Shown here: piece after piece, positions 15,603-23,165 of the stretch
How positions within the stretch are numbered: the stretch's first letter is position 1
Layout: every line of letters begins with the position of its first letter
Assembly: GCF_001877785.1 (NCBI RefSeq)
Contig: NZ_MINN01000085.1
Location: 1-64,000, forward strand
Reading direction: 5' to 3'
Source of the DNA: Rossellomorea aquimaris
GTDB taxonomy: Bacteria; Bacillota; Bacilli; Bacillales; Bacillaceae_B
DNA length: 64,000 nt
Position numbers and translations under genes: made by a program
The notes under the pieces: generated by a model
The model's database searches: none
Told to the model about the DNA's origin: nothing
The model's input: only the letters and a program-made list of their open reading frames with translations

Positions 15603-17627
15603 ATGAATCCGTTTGATGTACAAATGGTAATTGATCCTGCCTCAAAAACCCTTGTCTCTGAATCTACAAAATTATTATATGCAAAATTCGCGACAAAAAT
15701 TTCCGAGTTAAGTGAGGCAAGAAAATTTAAGATTGATTCATATGAAGAACTAGCAGTTCAATTTAACGACTACTTTGTAAAGAGTTATATTAAATATAAT
15801 TCAATGCCGACAATAGCCTTAAGAGATAAAAAGGTTACTTTAAAAGAAATGTATTTACCGCTTAATCTAACAGAGAGTGCAGAAAAAAATGCCAAGGTTT
15901 TCCCTATGAAAGAATTTGACACAAGTTTTTTTAGTGAATACCCAAAAATATTAATTAATGATAAAGCAGGAATGGGGAAATCAACACTTTCTCAATTTCT
16001 TTTCTTATCTGCTATTGAACAGCGAATGGAAATTCCAGTTTTCATAGAATTACGAGGATTAAAAAACGGTAAAACTTTGCTTGACGAAATTTATAACAAG
16101 TTTAACTATTTCGGGGAAGAGTTCAAAAAAGAATATTTAATTGATTTAATAAAAAAAGGAGACTTTATATTCTTTTTTGATGGATTTGATGAGATTGCAA
16201 ACAATGAATTGGAGAGAGTCAATAAAGAAATTAAAGATTTTATAGCTAATTCAGGTAATAACAAATTTATTATTACATCTAGACCAATTAGCTCTGCAAA
16301 CTTTCCTGATTTCAATAAATTTGAGATCAAAGGGTTGGAAAATGAACAAGCTTTTAATTTGATAAAAAAGTTTGATGGGATTACAAAGTTGAATCTACAT
16401 AACTCTCTAGTTAATTCTATTAAAGAAAGTGGTAATAACTATAGAGAATTTTTAGAAAATCCATTATATGTTTCTCTTCTATACCTTACATATAAAAGAA
16501 AAAAAGAATTGCCAGTAAACCAATCAGAATTTTATAAACAAGTTTATGAAGCCCTTTATTTTGAACATGATTTAACTAAAGATGGTTCATATAAACGAGT
16601 AAAAGATAGTGGGCTTTCTCTAGATGAATTAAGTAGATTTTTAGGAAGGTTTGCTTTCGTATGCTTACTTAAAAACTTGAATGACTTTAATTATCAGCAA
16701 CTTATAAACTTAATATCGGATACTGTTAATAAAAGTAATTTTAATAAAGATATTGAGCCTAGAACTTTATTCAAGGATTTAACTGAAAATGTGCCTTTGT
16801 TTGTTAGGGTTGGTAATGATTATAAATGGATACATAAATCCTTTATGGAGTACTTTTCATCTATCCATATTTCTTTAAACGAAAACAAAACAGAGATTTT
16901 AAATCATATTAAGAATAGTAAAGAAATTGAAAACTATGAAAATATGCTAAATATATATGCCGACATTGATAAAGACAATTTTGATAAAGTATTTATTAGT
17001 CCATTTCTAAGTCACTATATCAAATACACTGAAAATGTATTGAATGATTTTATACTTCAAGACTTGGACAGGGCGATATTTGGGCAAAAGTTCTTTTTTA
17101 CTAGACTACCAAAAGAATATATAAAAAAATATGAAAAGAAAGATGCAGACATTCCAATTTCTGATTCCTCTCATAAGATATTTTTATCTATACATCAATA
17201 TCTAATGAATTTAGATGTGGGTTTTGGAAATTTTTCATATGCTTTAATGAATAAGGTGGGGGAATCGAAATTGTATTGTAATTGCCATATTGACCCCTAC
17301 ATAAATCTTATTAAGAAAATAAGTATTAATAAATCTTATAAATTTTGGAGGAAATCCTCAATTAGAAGAAATGTAAATATAAATAAAGTTATTGAGGAAA
17401 ATCCTAATATTTATAAAATGTTTAACGAGCTAAATATTGAAAAAGACAAGTTCTTAATAATAAATTATCAAGATTCTGATCGTAAAATGATAAATACTCT
17501 AATTCGTTTAGGTATTGATTCACATGATCTCTCAAAAGTAATTGATGAAAAGATTGCAGCTGAATACTTAACAAAAATTAAGGAAAAAGAAGAGAATATC
17601 TCAGATGTATTATCTTTATTAATTTGA
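15603..17627 (+). CDS. NACHT-domain NTPase, probable anti-phage protein
   Basis: The 674-residue protein has a NACHT module at residues about 115-300: a Walker A variant (NDKAGMGKST), the hallmark Walker B FFFDGFDEIA near residue 195, and the sensor ITSRP near residue 224. A helical/winged region follows (about 300-440) and then a C-terminal domain of about 230 residues that I do not recognise. No TIR, nuclease or membrane effector domain is obvious. Bacterial NACHT proteins act as intracellular phage sensors that trigger growth arrest or death. The gene is very AT-rich, monocistronic, has GAAGGAG upstream, and is followed by a terminator. Confidence 0.88.
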   Translation: MNPFDVQMVIDPASKTLVSESTKLLYAKFATKISELSEARKFKIDSYEELAVQFNDYFVKSYIKYNSMPTIALRDKKVTLKEMYLPLNLTESAEKNAKVFPMKEFDTSFFSEYPKILINDKAGMGKSTLSQFLFLSAIEQRMEIPVFIELRGLKNGKTLLDEIYNKFNYFGEEFKKEYLIDLIKKGDFIFFFDGFDEIANNELERVNKEIKDFIANSGNNKFIITSRPISSANFPDFNKFEIKGLENEQAFNLIKKFDGITKLNLHNSLVNSIKESGNNYREFLENPLYVSLLYLTYKRKKELPVNQSEFYKQVYEALYFEHDLTKDGSYKRVKDSGLSLDELSRFLGRFAFVCLLKNLNDFNYQQLINLISDTVNKSNFNKDIEPRTLFKDLTENVPLFVRVGNDYKWIHKSFMEYFSSIHISLNENKTEILNHIKNSKEIENYENMLNIYADIDKDNFDKVFISPFLSHYIKYTENVLNDFILQDLDRAIFGQKFFFTRLPKEYIKKYEKKDADIPISDSSHKIFLSIHQYLMNLDVGFGNFSYALMNKVGESKLYCNCHIDPYINLIKKISINKSYKFWRKSSIRRNVNINKVIEENPNIYKMFNELNIEKDKFLIINYQDSDRKMINTLIRLGIDSHDLSKVIDEKIAAEYLTKIKEKEENISDVLSLLI

Positions 17628-17660
17628 TTAATATTTATGGTCATTCGTTCAGTTAACGAG

Positions 17661-17686
17661 TTATCCCCCCAGGTGAGGGGGGATAA
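17661..17686 (+). terminator. Terminator-like hairpin after the NACHT gene
   Basis: TTATCCCCCC and GGGGGGATAA form a perfect 10-bp stem with a six-base loop. A T-rich stretch appears about 10 bases later and not immediately. Confidence 0.6.
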
Positions 17687-17813
17687 TATCTAATCCTTTA
17701 TTTTTTAAATTAAAAAATAAAATACTCAAACAATTAACACATATAATACCAAGTAACGGTTAAATTTCCGCCATAAGAATAAGCATTTGAAACTGTTATA
17801 GGAGAGTCCCAAA

Positions 17814-18767
17814 ATGCAAAAGAAAATAAACTATTTAATAATACTTTTAACGACAATCTTTATGGTTGGTTGTGCCGACGTAGAAAATGTATCCACTACA
17901 AAGGAAAAAACAGACCAAGAAGTAACCGCGGCAAATACAAAAGAAAATAGTGACAAAGCAGATACCACTAAGGTCGAGGAAGAACCTGTAGAAGAGGAAC
18001 CAGCAGCAGAAGAAACCTCAACTGAAACGAATGATGAACTGTTCCAGGGATACGAACTTATCGAAGTTGATGGTGGTGATCTGTCTGGATACCGTGAACC
18101 CAACGTCGTCGTTGACATTGGTTTTGGGGACCGTGAGTATTGGGCATTTACGAATGAATACGGGCAGCTGGTACGTGTCATTGCTGACGAAATCATTATA
18201 CAAGATGACAGTACCGAACCAGTCTTATCTTCTGGCAGATACTACTCCGATGAAGCAAAGGTTCCTGGAGTAGAAAGTGACATTTTAGATGAAGGACATA
18301 TCATTGCTGATTCTCTTGGAGGGGTATCGAATGCTTATAATATCACTCCTCAAGAAAGTACGCTCAACCGACATGGTGATCAAGCTTATATGGAGGACGT
18401 AATCCGTAAAGCAGGTGGGGTCACTAATTTTGAAGCAATTATCACATACCCAGATACGGAAACGCAGATTCCATCAAGTTATCAGTATACCTATACTATA
18501 AAGGGTGAAGAGGTTGTTGATACCTTTGACAATGTGAACCCTGATGAAGTAAATGAATCACTCGGTTTAACAGAGAATGAGCCTGCTGAATCATCTTCAA
18601 CAAGTTCAACCCCAAGCGGTGATATCTCAAGTGTTGATACAAACGGTAATGGCCAGGTAACGATTAAAGAAGCAGAAGACGCTGGTTTTAGTATGCCAAT
18701 AATGAGTGATCATTGGTTATACCCTTACATGCGCGATAATGATGGAGACGGAATGGTAGGGGAGTAA
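17814..18767 (+). CDS. Secreted lipoprotein with non-specific DNA/RNA endonuclease domain and Ca-binding C-terminus
   Basis: The 317-residue protein has a lipoprotein signal ending MVGC (Cys near residue 20), an acidic linker rich in Glu/Thr (about 25-75), and a nuclease domain of the NucA/EndA type with the catalytic DEGHIIADSLGG near residue 162, followed by NAYNITPQ and the metal-site Asn. The C-terminus has an EF-hand-like DTNGNGQVTIKEAED and ends DNDGDGMVGE, an Excalibur-like motif with Val in place of Cys. It should sit on the outer membrane face and cut extracellular or entering nucleic acid. SPbeta YokF is a loosely analogous prophage-encoded lipoprotein nuclease. Confidence 0.85.
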   Translation: MQKKINYLIILLTTIFMVGCADVENVSTTKEKTDQEVTAANTKENSDKADTTKVEEEPVEEEPAAEETSTETNDELFQGYELIEVDGGDLSGYREPNVVVDIGFGDREYWAFTNEYGQLVRVIADEIIIQDDSTEPVLSSGRYYSDEAKVPGVESDILDEGHIIADSLGGVSNAYNITPQESTLNRHGDQAYMEDVIRKAGGVTNFEAIITYPDTETQIPSSYQYTYTIKGEEVVDTFDNVNPDEVNESLGLTENEPAESSSTSSTPSGDISSVDTNGNGQVTIKEAEDAGFSMPIMSDHWLYPYMRDNDGDGMVGE

Positions 18768-18805
18768 GCCTTTAGAACATAATATAAATATTATATAAAG
18801 AATAG

Positions 18806-18833
18806 TAAAACCCTTTGACATGCCAACCGATAC
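18806..18833 (+). promoter_or_regulatory. Sigma-D (motility) type promoter upstream of the CheX-like gene
   Basis: TAAA at 18806-18809 and ACCGATAC at 18826-18833 are separated by 16 bases. The B. subtilis sigma-D consensus is TAAA, a spacer of about 13-16, and GCCGATAT, so the match is 4/4 and 6/8. The predicted start site near 18840 leaves a short leader with AAGGAG at 18853 and ATG at 18866. A TTGACA at 18815 is followed by TATAAA after only 13 bases, too short for sigma-A. Confidence 0.55.
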
Positions 18834-18865
18834 TATAAAAGTGAGAAAAACTAAGGAGTGTTGGT

Positions 18866-19312
18866 ATGTCCAGTCAACTAGTAACGCATCTACTAAATTC
18901 AACAACAACAGCAATTAAGTCAGTAGTTCCATTTGAGGTACAAATGGAAAAGCCAACTCTCTTCAGAGATAAGGATATCAAAACCGAATTAGGTGTTGTA
19001 ATTGGAATTACAGGAGATATAAAAGGAACTATGTACCTGATGACAAAGAAACATACAAGCAGCAGCATAGCTGAAAAAATGTATGGGGTCAGTGTAGAGG
19101 GGGACATGCTCACGTCCTTCCAAGGAGAGTTTGGAAATATGATCTCCGGGAACATAAGCAGAATAATTTATAGTGAGGATGTAGAAATTGATATTACCCC
19201 TCCAACTGTAGTGGAAGGGAAAGTCACAACCAATGGTCATAAGGTTGCTCTTAAATTGTCTGCGAGTATTTTGGATATTGGAGAGATGGATGTCATATTG
19301 ACTATTCACTAA
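18866..19312 (+). CDS. CheX-like chemotaxis phosphatase domain protein
   Basis: The 148-residue protein matches the CheX/CheC/FliY family, which dephosphorylates the response regulator CheY-P. The signature E-x-x-N-M is seen in GEFGNMISGN near residue 93, and the preceding VIGITGDIKGTMYLMT strand pair is the typical first half of the fold. Only one signature is present, as in CheX. It has a good AAGGAG site, lies behind a sigma-D-like promoter and is followed by a terminator, so it is a self-contained gene. Finding it as prophage cargo is unusual and suggests that the element alters host motility. Confidence 0.82.
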   Translation: MSSQLVTHLLNSTTTAIKSVVPFEVQMEKPTLFRDKDIKTELGVVIGITGDIKGTMYLMTKKHTSSSIAEKMYGVSVEGDMLTSFQGEFGNMISGNISRIIYSEDVEIDITPPTVVEGKVTTNGHKVALKLSASILDIGEMDVILTIH

Positions 19313-19317
19313 TTAAG

Positions 19318-19342
19318 AACCCCCTTGAATTGGGGGTTTTTC
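19318..19342 (+). terminator. Terminator after the CheX-like gene
   Basis: AACCCCC and GGGGGTT form a stem around TTGAATT and are followed by a T-run, five bases after the stop codon. Confidence 0.85.
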
Positions 19343-19498
19343 TTCGCATTACTGGAAAACTGTTATTTTTGAACCTTGGGCAATTTGGTGGATTTTCTTC
19401 TGAGAAAAACAGGTTACTGAAATAGAGTTAAGTAGGAAAAAAATTAATTTATAGGTGTTGAACAATACATATTAAAGAGAGAGGTAAGGGAGTTGTAA

Positions 19499-20764
19499 AT
19501 GAAAAATTGTAGTGTTTGTAATAAAAGAATATATGTCTTTGAATGCAATTTAACAAAAACCTATATATGCAATTATTGTTGTGATAAATATCAACTAAAT
19601 CAATGGAGCGAAGGTTGGGAGCGATACTTCAAAAATAGTCAGCAACATTTTCAATGGCAAGACGAAGATCGTTCTTATGAAAAGTGCTTAGATTGTAAAG
19701 GTTTGTGCAGAGTAGATGAATACGAGGTGATCACTAAACCGGAAGTTGGGTTTGGTATGAGTTTATTCTCATTTAATCATAATGGAAAGTTTATCTTTAC
19801 TAATAATCCTGATCATTTATTTCCAAAAAGAAAAGCCTTTCTTGAAAAAATGATATGTGAGACTTTAGAAGATTACTATTATTTAGCTGAAACATATCAT
19901 TTTCTTGGGGAATACAATAAATCAATACAACTACTAACAGAGTCCATTAAAAAATATAATAATCCAGAATTATATCGTTTATTAGGGCAAAGCTACCACT
20001 TTAAAGGAAAAAGAGAAGAGGCATTGATTAATTTCAAGAAATCATTATTTTTAAGTGAAACAAGCGCAGTAACAAAAAGATATATGGCTGATTTATTACG
20101 ATCAATGAAGGATTATGAAGGAAGCATATATTTCTATAAACAGTCTTTAGATTCGTTTGAGTATAATGAAGATGGATATATTAATGATAGCTTCTATGAG
20201 TATAATTATTTTGGCCTTGCAATTGCATATTCAAAAATAAATCAGTTTGAGAAGGTTATTGAGGTAGCAAATGAGTTTTTGTTCTTGTCTGTTATAGACT
20301 GGGATACTTTTAAGGACAAAGTTCTCCAGGTAAGGTCAAATAAATTAAAGGATAGTAATATGAAAAGTCAAATATATACTACATCCACAATTTATGAAAT
20401 CCTCAGTATAGCTTACATTGAATTAGACAATCTTGACAAAGCAAAAGAATATATCACAAGAGCTAAATGGCTTGTACCAGATAATATCGATATTGCAAGG
20501 GTTGAAGGTATTATTATTGGAAAACGTTCTAATGATCAAAAGTTAAAGGAATATAAAACCCTTCTAGAAGCACTATTAACGAATGCTGAACAAAAGTTAT
20601 TTGATCCAATAGAGAAACTATCTGAATCTGTTGAGGAAATAAAAAAGAATGTCGAAGATTTAAACAAGGAATCACCAATTGATTTCCTTGAGTTGAAGCC
20701 GAATTTTATGGGGGTTGGGCTAAATATCAACGAAGTCATAAATAAATTGTTGAAGAAACGCTAG
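19499..20764 (+). CDS. TPR protein with N-terminal cysteine clusters, function unknown
   Basis: The 421-residue protein begins with Cys pairs (CSVC near residue 4, CNYCC near 22, CLDCKGLC near 63) that probably bind zinc. Tetratricopeptide-like repeats follow between residues about 120 and 330 (for example YYLAETYHFLGEYNKSIQLL, LYRLLGQSYHFKGKREEAL). A coiled coil of KLSESVEEIKKNVEDL type precedes the end. TPRs act as protein-binding scaffolds. The gene is AT-rich, monocistronic and convergent with the repressor. It could be a host-interaction or defence protein; nothing in the sequence fixes the role. Confidence 0.65.
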   Translation: MKNCSVCNKRIYVFECNLTKTYICNYCCDKYQLNQWSEGWERYFKNSQQHFQWQDEDRSYEKCLDCKGLCRVDEYEVITKPEVGFGMSLFSFNHNGKFIFTNNPDHLFPKRKAFLEKMICETLEDYYYLAETYHFLGEYNKSIQLLTESIKKYNNPELYRLLGQSYHFKGKREEALINFKKSLFLSETSAVTKRYMADLLRSMKDYEGSIYFYKQSLDSFEYNEDGYINDSFYEYNYFGLAIAYSKINQFEKVIEVANEFLFLSVIDWDTFKDKVLQVRSNKLKDSNMKSQIYTTSTIYEILSIAYIELDNLDKAKEYITRAKWLVPDNIDIARVEGIIIGKRSNDQKLKEYKTLLEALLTNAEQKLFDPIEKLSESVEEIKKNVEDLNKESPIDFLELKPNFMGVGLNINEVINKLLKKR

Positions 20765-20825
20765 ATTAAAAGCGTAAAAGGTTTCTCTTTATAAAACAAT
20801 GGTTTACCAAATTAAAATCCTATGT

Positions 20826-20859
20826 AAAAAAGCTCAGAGAATATTCTCTGAGCTTTTTT
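20826..20859. terminator. Bidirectional terminator between the TPR gene and the repressor
   Basis: AAAAAAGCTCAGAGAAT is followed directly by its perfect complement ATTCTCTGAGCTTTTTT, a 17-bp inverted repeat between convergent genes. Confidence 0.9.
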
Positions 20860-20870
20860 GTGTGAATACT

Positions 20871-21266
20871 TTAGTCTTGTTTATTTCTCTGCTTAGCCTG
20901 GAACACAACATACTCAAAATGCTTCTTTATCTCTTCAATATCCTCCTGGGAAAGATCCTTCCACTTCTCAATATCAAAGAAACCAAATTGTTCGATGCCG
21001 TATTCTTTAACGAGTTTGTTTACTTCATCAAGGCTATCTTCTTTTGATTTGACCTTCTCTTCGCGACCAAGTAAATAATCTACTGAGACATCAAAGTAGT
21101 CCGCTATTTTATTTAACATATCGTAGTCGGGTTTACGTTCGTCTTTTTCATATCTTGATAGGACGACATTTGAAATACCTATTTTCTTAGCAAAGTCTTT
21201 TTGAGACAAATTTTCTTTTTCCCTTAACTTTCTAATATTACTTCCCAATGAAGACATATTCTTCAT
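20871..21266 (-). CDS. XRE-family phage repressor (CI-like)
   Basis: The 131-residue protein has an N-terminal helix-turn-helix (about residues 8-62; IRKLREKENLSQKDFAKKIG, then NVVLSRYEKDERKPD) and an acidic helical C-terminus. The size and fold are those of ImmR-type repressors of prophages and ICEBs1, which are cleaved by ImmA. It is transcribed divergently from a Cro-like gene, with TTACC-N5-GGTAA operators in between. The ImmA-family protease at 13065 is the natural partner. Confidence 0.9.
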   Translation of the reverse strand: MKNMSSLGSNIRKLREKENLSQKDFAKKIGISNVVLSRYEKDERKPDYDMLNKIADYFDVSVDYLLGREEKVKSKEDSLDEVNKLVKEYGIEQFGFFDIEKWKDLSQEDIEEIKKHFEYVVFQAKQRNKQD

Positions 21267-21301
21267 CCTTTACCGTTGTATTTATGTATATAGATTATCA
21301 T

Positions 21302-21402
21302 TTACCAATGCGGTAAGAAATAAAATTGACAAAATGGTAATTTGTTTGTTGACATTACCAAAAAGGTAATTTATTATATAGTTAAAGTTACCGATTCGGT
21401 AA
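21302..21402. promoter_or_regulatory. Switch operators: three perfect and one imperfect TTACC-N5-GGTAA sites, with promoter PR
   Basis: Perfect sites lie at 21302-21316, 21355-21369 and 21388-21402; an imperfect one (TTGAC-N5-GGTAA) is at 21326-21340. A near-consensus rightward promoter has TTGACA at 21349-21354, a 17-base spacer, and TATTAT at 21372-21377. The second operator fills its spacer, so repressor binding must block it. The first site covers the leader of the divergent repressor gene and could give autoregulation. Confidence 0.85.
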
Positions 21403-21420
21403 CAAAAAGGAGGTGAGTAA

Positions 21421-21678
21421 ATGAAATTACAAAGACGACTTATAGACCTTGAAAAGATAAAATCTTTAAGGATAAATCAAAACCTTACCATTGATGATAT
21501 GTCAAAAGTTCTTGGATATGATGGGTACAATGCTTATTACTATAAGGAAAATGGAAAAAGAAAGATTAGCGCTGAAGAGATAGCAATCATCGCCAAAGTT
21601 TTAGGTGTCCCAATAGAAACGCTTTTTTTTGAGAATAAAATTACCGATTCGGTAATTAAATTCAAGGAGGTGATTTAA
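21421..21678 (+). CDS. Cro-like helix-turn-helix protein
   Basis: The 85-residue protein has a HTH at residues about 13-66 (KIKSLRINQNLTIDDMSKVL, then YYYKENGKRKISAEE) and is the first gene of the rightward early operon. AAGGAGG precedes the ATG. A fifth operator copy lies inside its 3' end. Its TAA stop overlaps the ATG of the next small gene by one base, indicating translational coupling. It probably acts as the anti-repressor or Cro side of the switch. Confidence 0.85.
   Translation: MKLQRRLIDLEKIKSLRINQNLTIDDMSKVLGYDGYNAYYYKENGKRKISAEEIAIIAKVLGVPIETLFFENKITDSVIKFKEVI
21641..21655. promoter_or_regulatory. Extra switch operator inside the cro-like gene
   Basis: TTACC-GATTC-GGTAA is identical in all 15 bases to the operator at 21388-21402, although it is within coding sequence. 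It could act as a DNA-loop anchor or a roadblock to early transcription. Confidence 0.7.
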
Positions 21679-21788
21679 TGAATCAACCATCAGACGAAAC
21701 AATCAAAAAAATCCTACGCTACTTCTTAAAAACATCAGTCCCAAGAATCCTTGAAGAGCGTAAAAAGAAATCTGAAAAAGTAAGTTAA
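21678..21788 (+). CDS. Small phage protein, 36 residues
   Basis: The frame starts MNQPSDETIKKILRYF and is basic and helical. AAGGAGGTGATT is perfectly placed, and the ATG overlaps the previous stop codon by one base. Small proteins of this kind directly after cro are common in Bacillus phages. The function is unknown. Confidence 0.65.
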   Translation: MNQPSDETIKKILRYFLKTSVPRILEERKKKSEKVS

Positions 21789-21853
21789 CTTCATTTTATG
21801 AAATGAGCCTGAACATTGAAATCCATATATAGGTAAAGAGAGGAGCAACCCTT

Positions 21854-22372
21854 ATGAAAGTCAAGGAAGGGGAGGAACTTGCTAGTGCGAGAAAGCGCCA
21901 GGGACTAACGCAGCAACAACTATCGTTTAAGCTTCCAATTTCAAGAGAAAGCATTGCCAAGTATGAAACAGGCAGGCAAGGCTTTCCGAAAGATCTGCGA
22001 TCAATTACAGCTGAGGCCATCGATGATGAAGAGTATTACTTCGTTAGATGGAACGAATCAGCCGGCGATGTATCAATCCCGTATCTGAACGGAGAATTTG
22101 TTGAGCACCATCCAACCTCCATGATGCTCCTAGTCAAAAGAGAATCAGCAGAGGCATTGGATCACTTGGAAAGAGCTTGTTGGTTCAAACCAGTACAAGC
22201 TCAAACAGAATCAGAGCGAGAGGAAATGAAACGAGTGGTATTCGAAGTATTGGATGCTGCAGCAAGCATGATCAACCTTGTCGCTCTGATTACAAAAGAA
22301 TATCGGTTCTCCATGGTCCAGATATTCAAGCAATGGAGACTGACCTTAAAAGCGAGGAGGTTGCAGAAGTGA
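21854..22372 (+). CDS. XRE-family early regulator with extra C-terminal domain
   Basis: The 172-residue protein has a HTH at residues about 1-55 (LASARKRQGLTQQQLSFKLP, then SRESIAKYETGRQGFP). A 110-residue C-terminal region follows, with DEEYYFVRWNE and helical segments that I do not recognise. It lies in the early operon after a GAGAGGAG site. The TGA stop overlaps the GTG of the next gene. It is probably a DNA-binding regulator of early functions or of the switch. Confidence 0.8.
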   Translation: MKVKEGEELASARKRQGLTQQQLSFKLPISRESIAKYETGRQGFPKDLRSITAEAIDDEEYYFVRWNESAGDVSIPYLNGEFVEHHPTSMMLLVKRESAEALDHLERACWFKPVQAQTESEREEMKRVVFEVLDAAASMINLVALITKEYRFSMVQIFKQWRLTLKARRLQK

Positions 22373-22617
22373 GCACACAAACATTTTTAAAGGAAGATCT
22401 TCGAAAGGCAGCTCAACACCAAAGAGGGACCTGGAACGCTCTACAAGCAGTAGAGGAAAACATTCAAGGAGAAAATTATAAAGAAGCCATGCTTTCGACA
22501 GTTGATTTGCTCAACTCAATTAGAGAGCTTGATAGATTAGCAGAAAAGAAAGTAAAGCAGGATGAACTCGAGTACATTACTCAAACATTCGTGAATTTAA
22601 TGCTGAAACGAAGATAG
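22369..22617 (+). CDS. Small helical early protein
   Basis: The 82-residue protein begins at GTG 22369, after GCGAGGAGG and overlapping the previous stop (GTGA). It is mainly charged helices (DLRKAAQHQRGTWNALQAVE). It has no membrane segment or cysteine. It belongs to the early operon; the family is not recognised. Confidence 0.65.
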   Translation: MSTQTFLKEDLRKAAQHQRGTWNALQAVEENIQGENYKEAMLSTVDLLNSIRELDRLAEKKVKQDELEYITQTFVNLMLKRR

Positions 22618-22632
22618 GAAGGAGTGAATGAA

Positions 22633-22722
22633 TTGAAAATTAAAGCAGGGGAATGGTTAAGGCTTACTTCATTTGAAAAGTCGCTCTTACTTAGAAGCAA
22701 AAGTAAAAAAGCAGCAAGCTAA
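22633..22722 (+). CDS. Possible 29-residue early peptide
   Basis: A TTG at 22633 after GGAAGGAGTG opens a basic frame (KIKAGEWLRLTSFEKSLLL) ending at TAA 22722. The ribosome binding site is good and the spacing between neighbours suits a gene, but length and start codon make it uncertain. An inverted repeat (TTGCAT/ATGCAA, 22781-22800) lies between it and the next gene. Confidence 0.35.
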   Translation: MKIKAGEWLRLTSFEKSLLLRSKSKKAAS

Positions 22723-22836
22723 GGCTGTCACCAGAGCTTACTGCATCTCACTATTTTATGCGCAATTAGAATTATATAACTTGCATGATCGAGAATGCAA
22801 CTTTCATGCATTACCCATTTTAAGGAGGTGAAACAA

Positions 22837-23052
22837 ATGCTTCAACATCCGGTCATCAATCAAATTGAAAAGCAAGGTTATCCCAATATGGTTTCTCAAC
22901 CCGAACACAACGGTATCGATTTCTTTGGAGAAGAGATCCTAGCAGGAGATTCAATCATAATTGATCCAGATAACGGAGAAGTCATTTTGGAAGACAATTT
23001 AGAGGATTACTTAATCGAGAAATACAAATTTCATTTCACGACGGCAGAATAA
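22837..23052 (+). CDS. YqaI-like early phage protein
   Basis: The 71-residue protein (MLQHPVINQIEKQGYP...) contains DFFGEEILAGDSIIIDPDNG and VILEDNLEDYLIEKY, matching the pattern of YqaI in the B. subtilis skin element. There, as here, the gene sits just before the YqaJ and RecT genes. AAGGAGG is well placed for ATG 22837. The function is unknown, although association with the recombination genes is conserved. Confidence 0.75.
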   Translation: MLQHPVINQIEKQGYPNMVSQPEHNGIDFFGEEILAGDSIIIDPDNGEVILEDNLEDYLIEKYKFHFTTAE

Positions 23053-23082
23053 AAGACCCATGCTGGCACACAGGTCTTTTAA
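23051..23082 (+). terminator. Terminator-like hairpin between yqaI- and yqaJ-type genes
   Basis: AAAAGACC and GGTCTTTT form an 8-bp stem around a 14-base loop, ending in TTTTAATT. It may attenuate early transcription. Confidence 0.6.
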
Positions 23083-23165
23083 TTGAAAGAGGGGTCAACC
23101 TCAAAAAGAAAAAGTTTATACCATTCTAAAGCACATTGAAAATAAAATCAATTGGAGGGGAAATA

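Noticed and set aside
18815-18839. TTGACA/TATAAA pair as a sigma-A promoter for the CheX-like gene
   Set aside because: The spacer is only 13 bases; the sigma-D-type elements fit much better.
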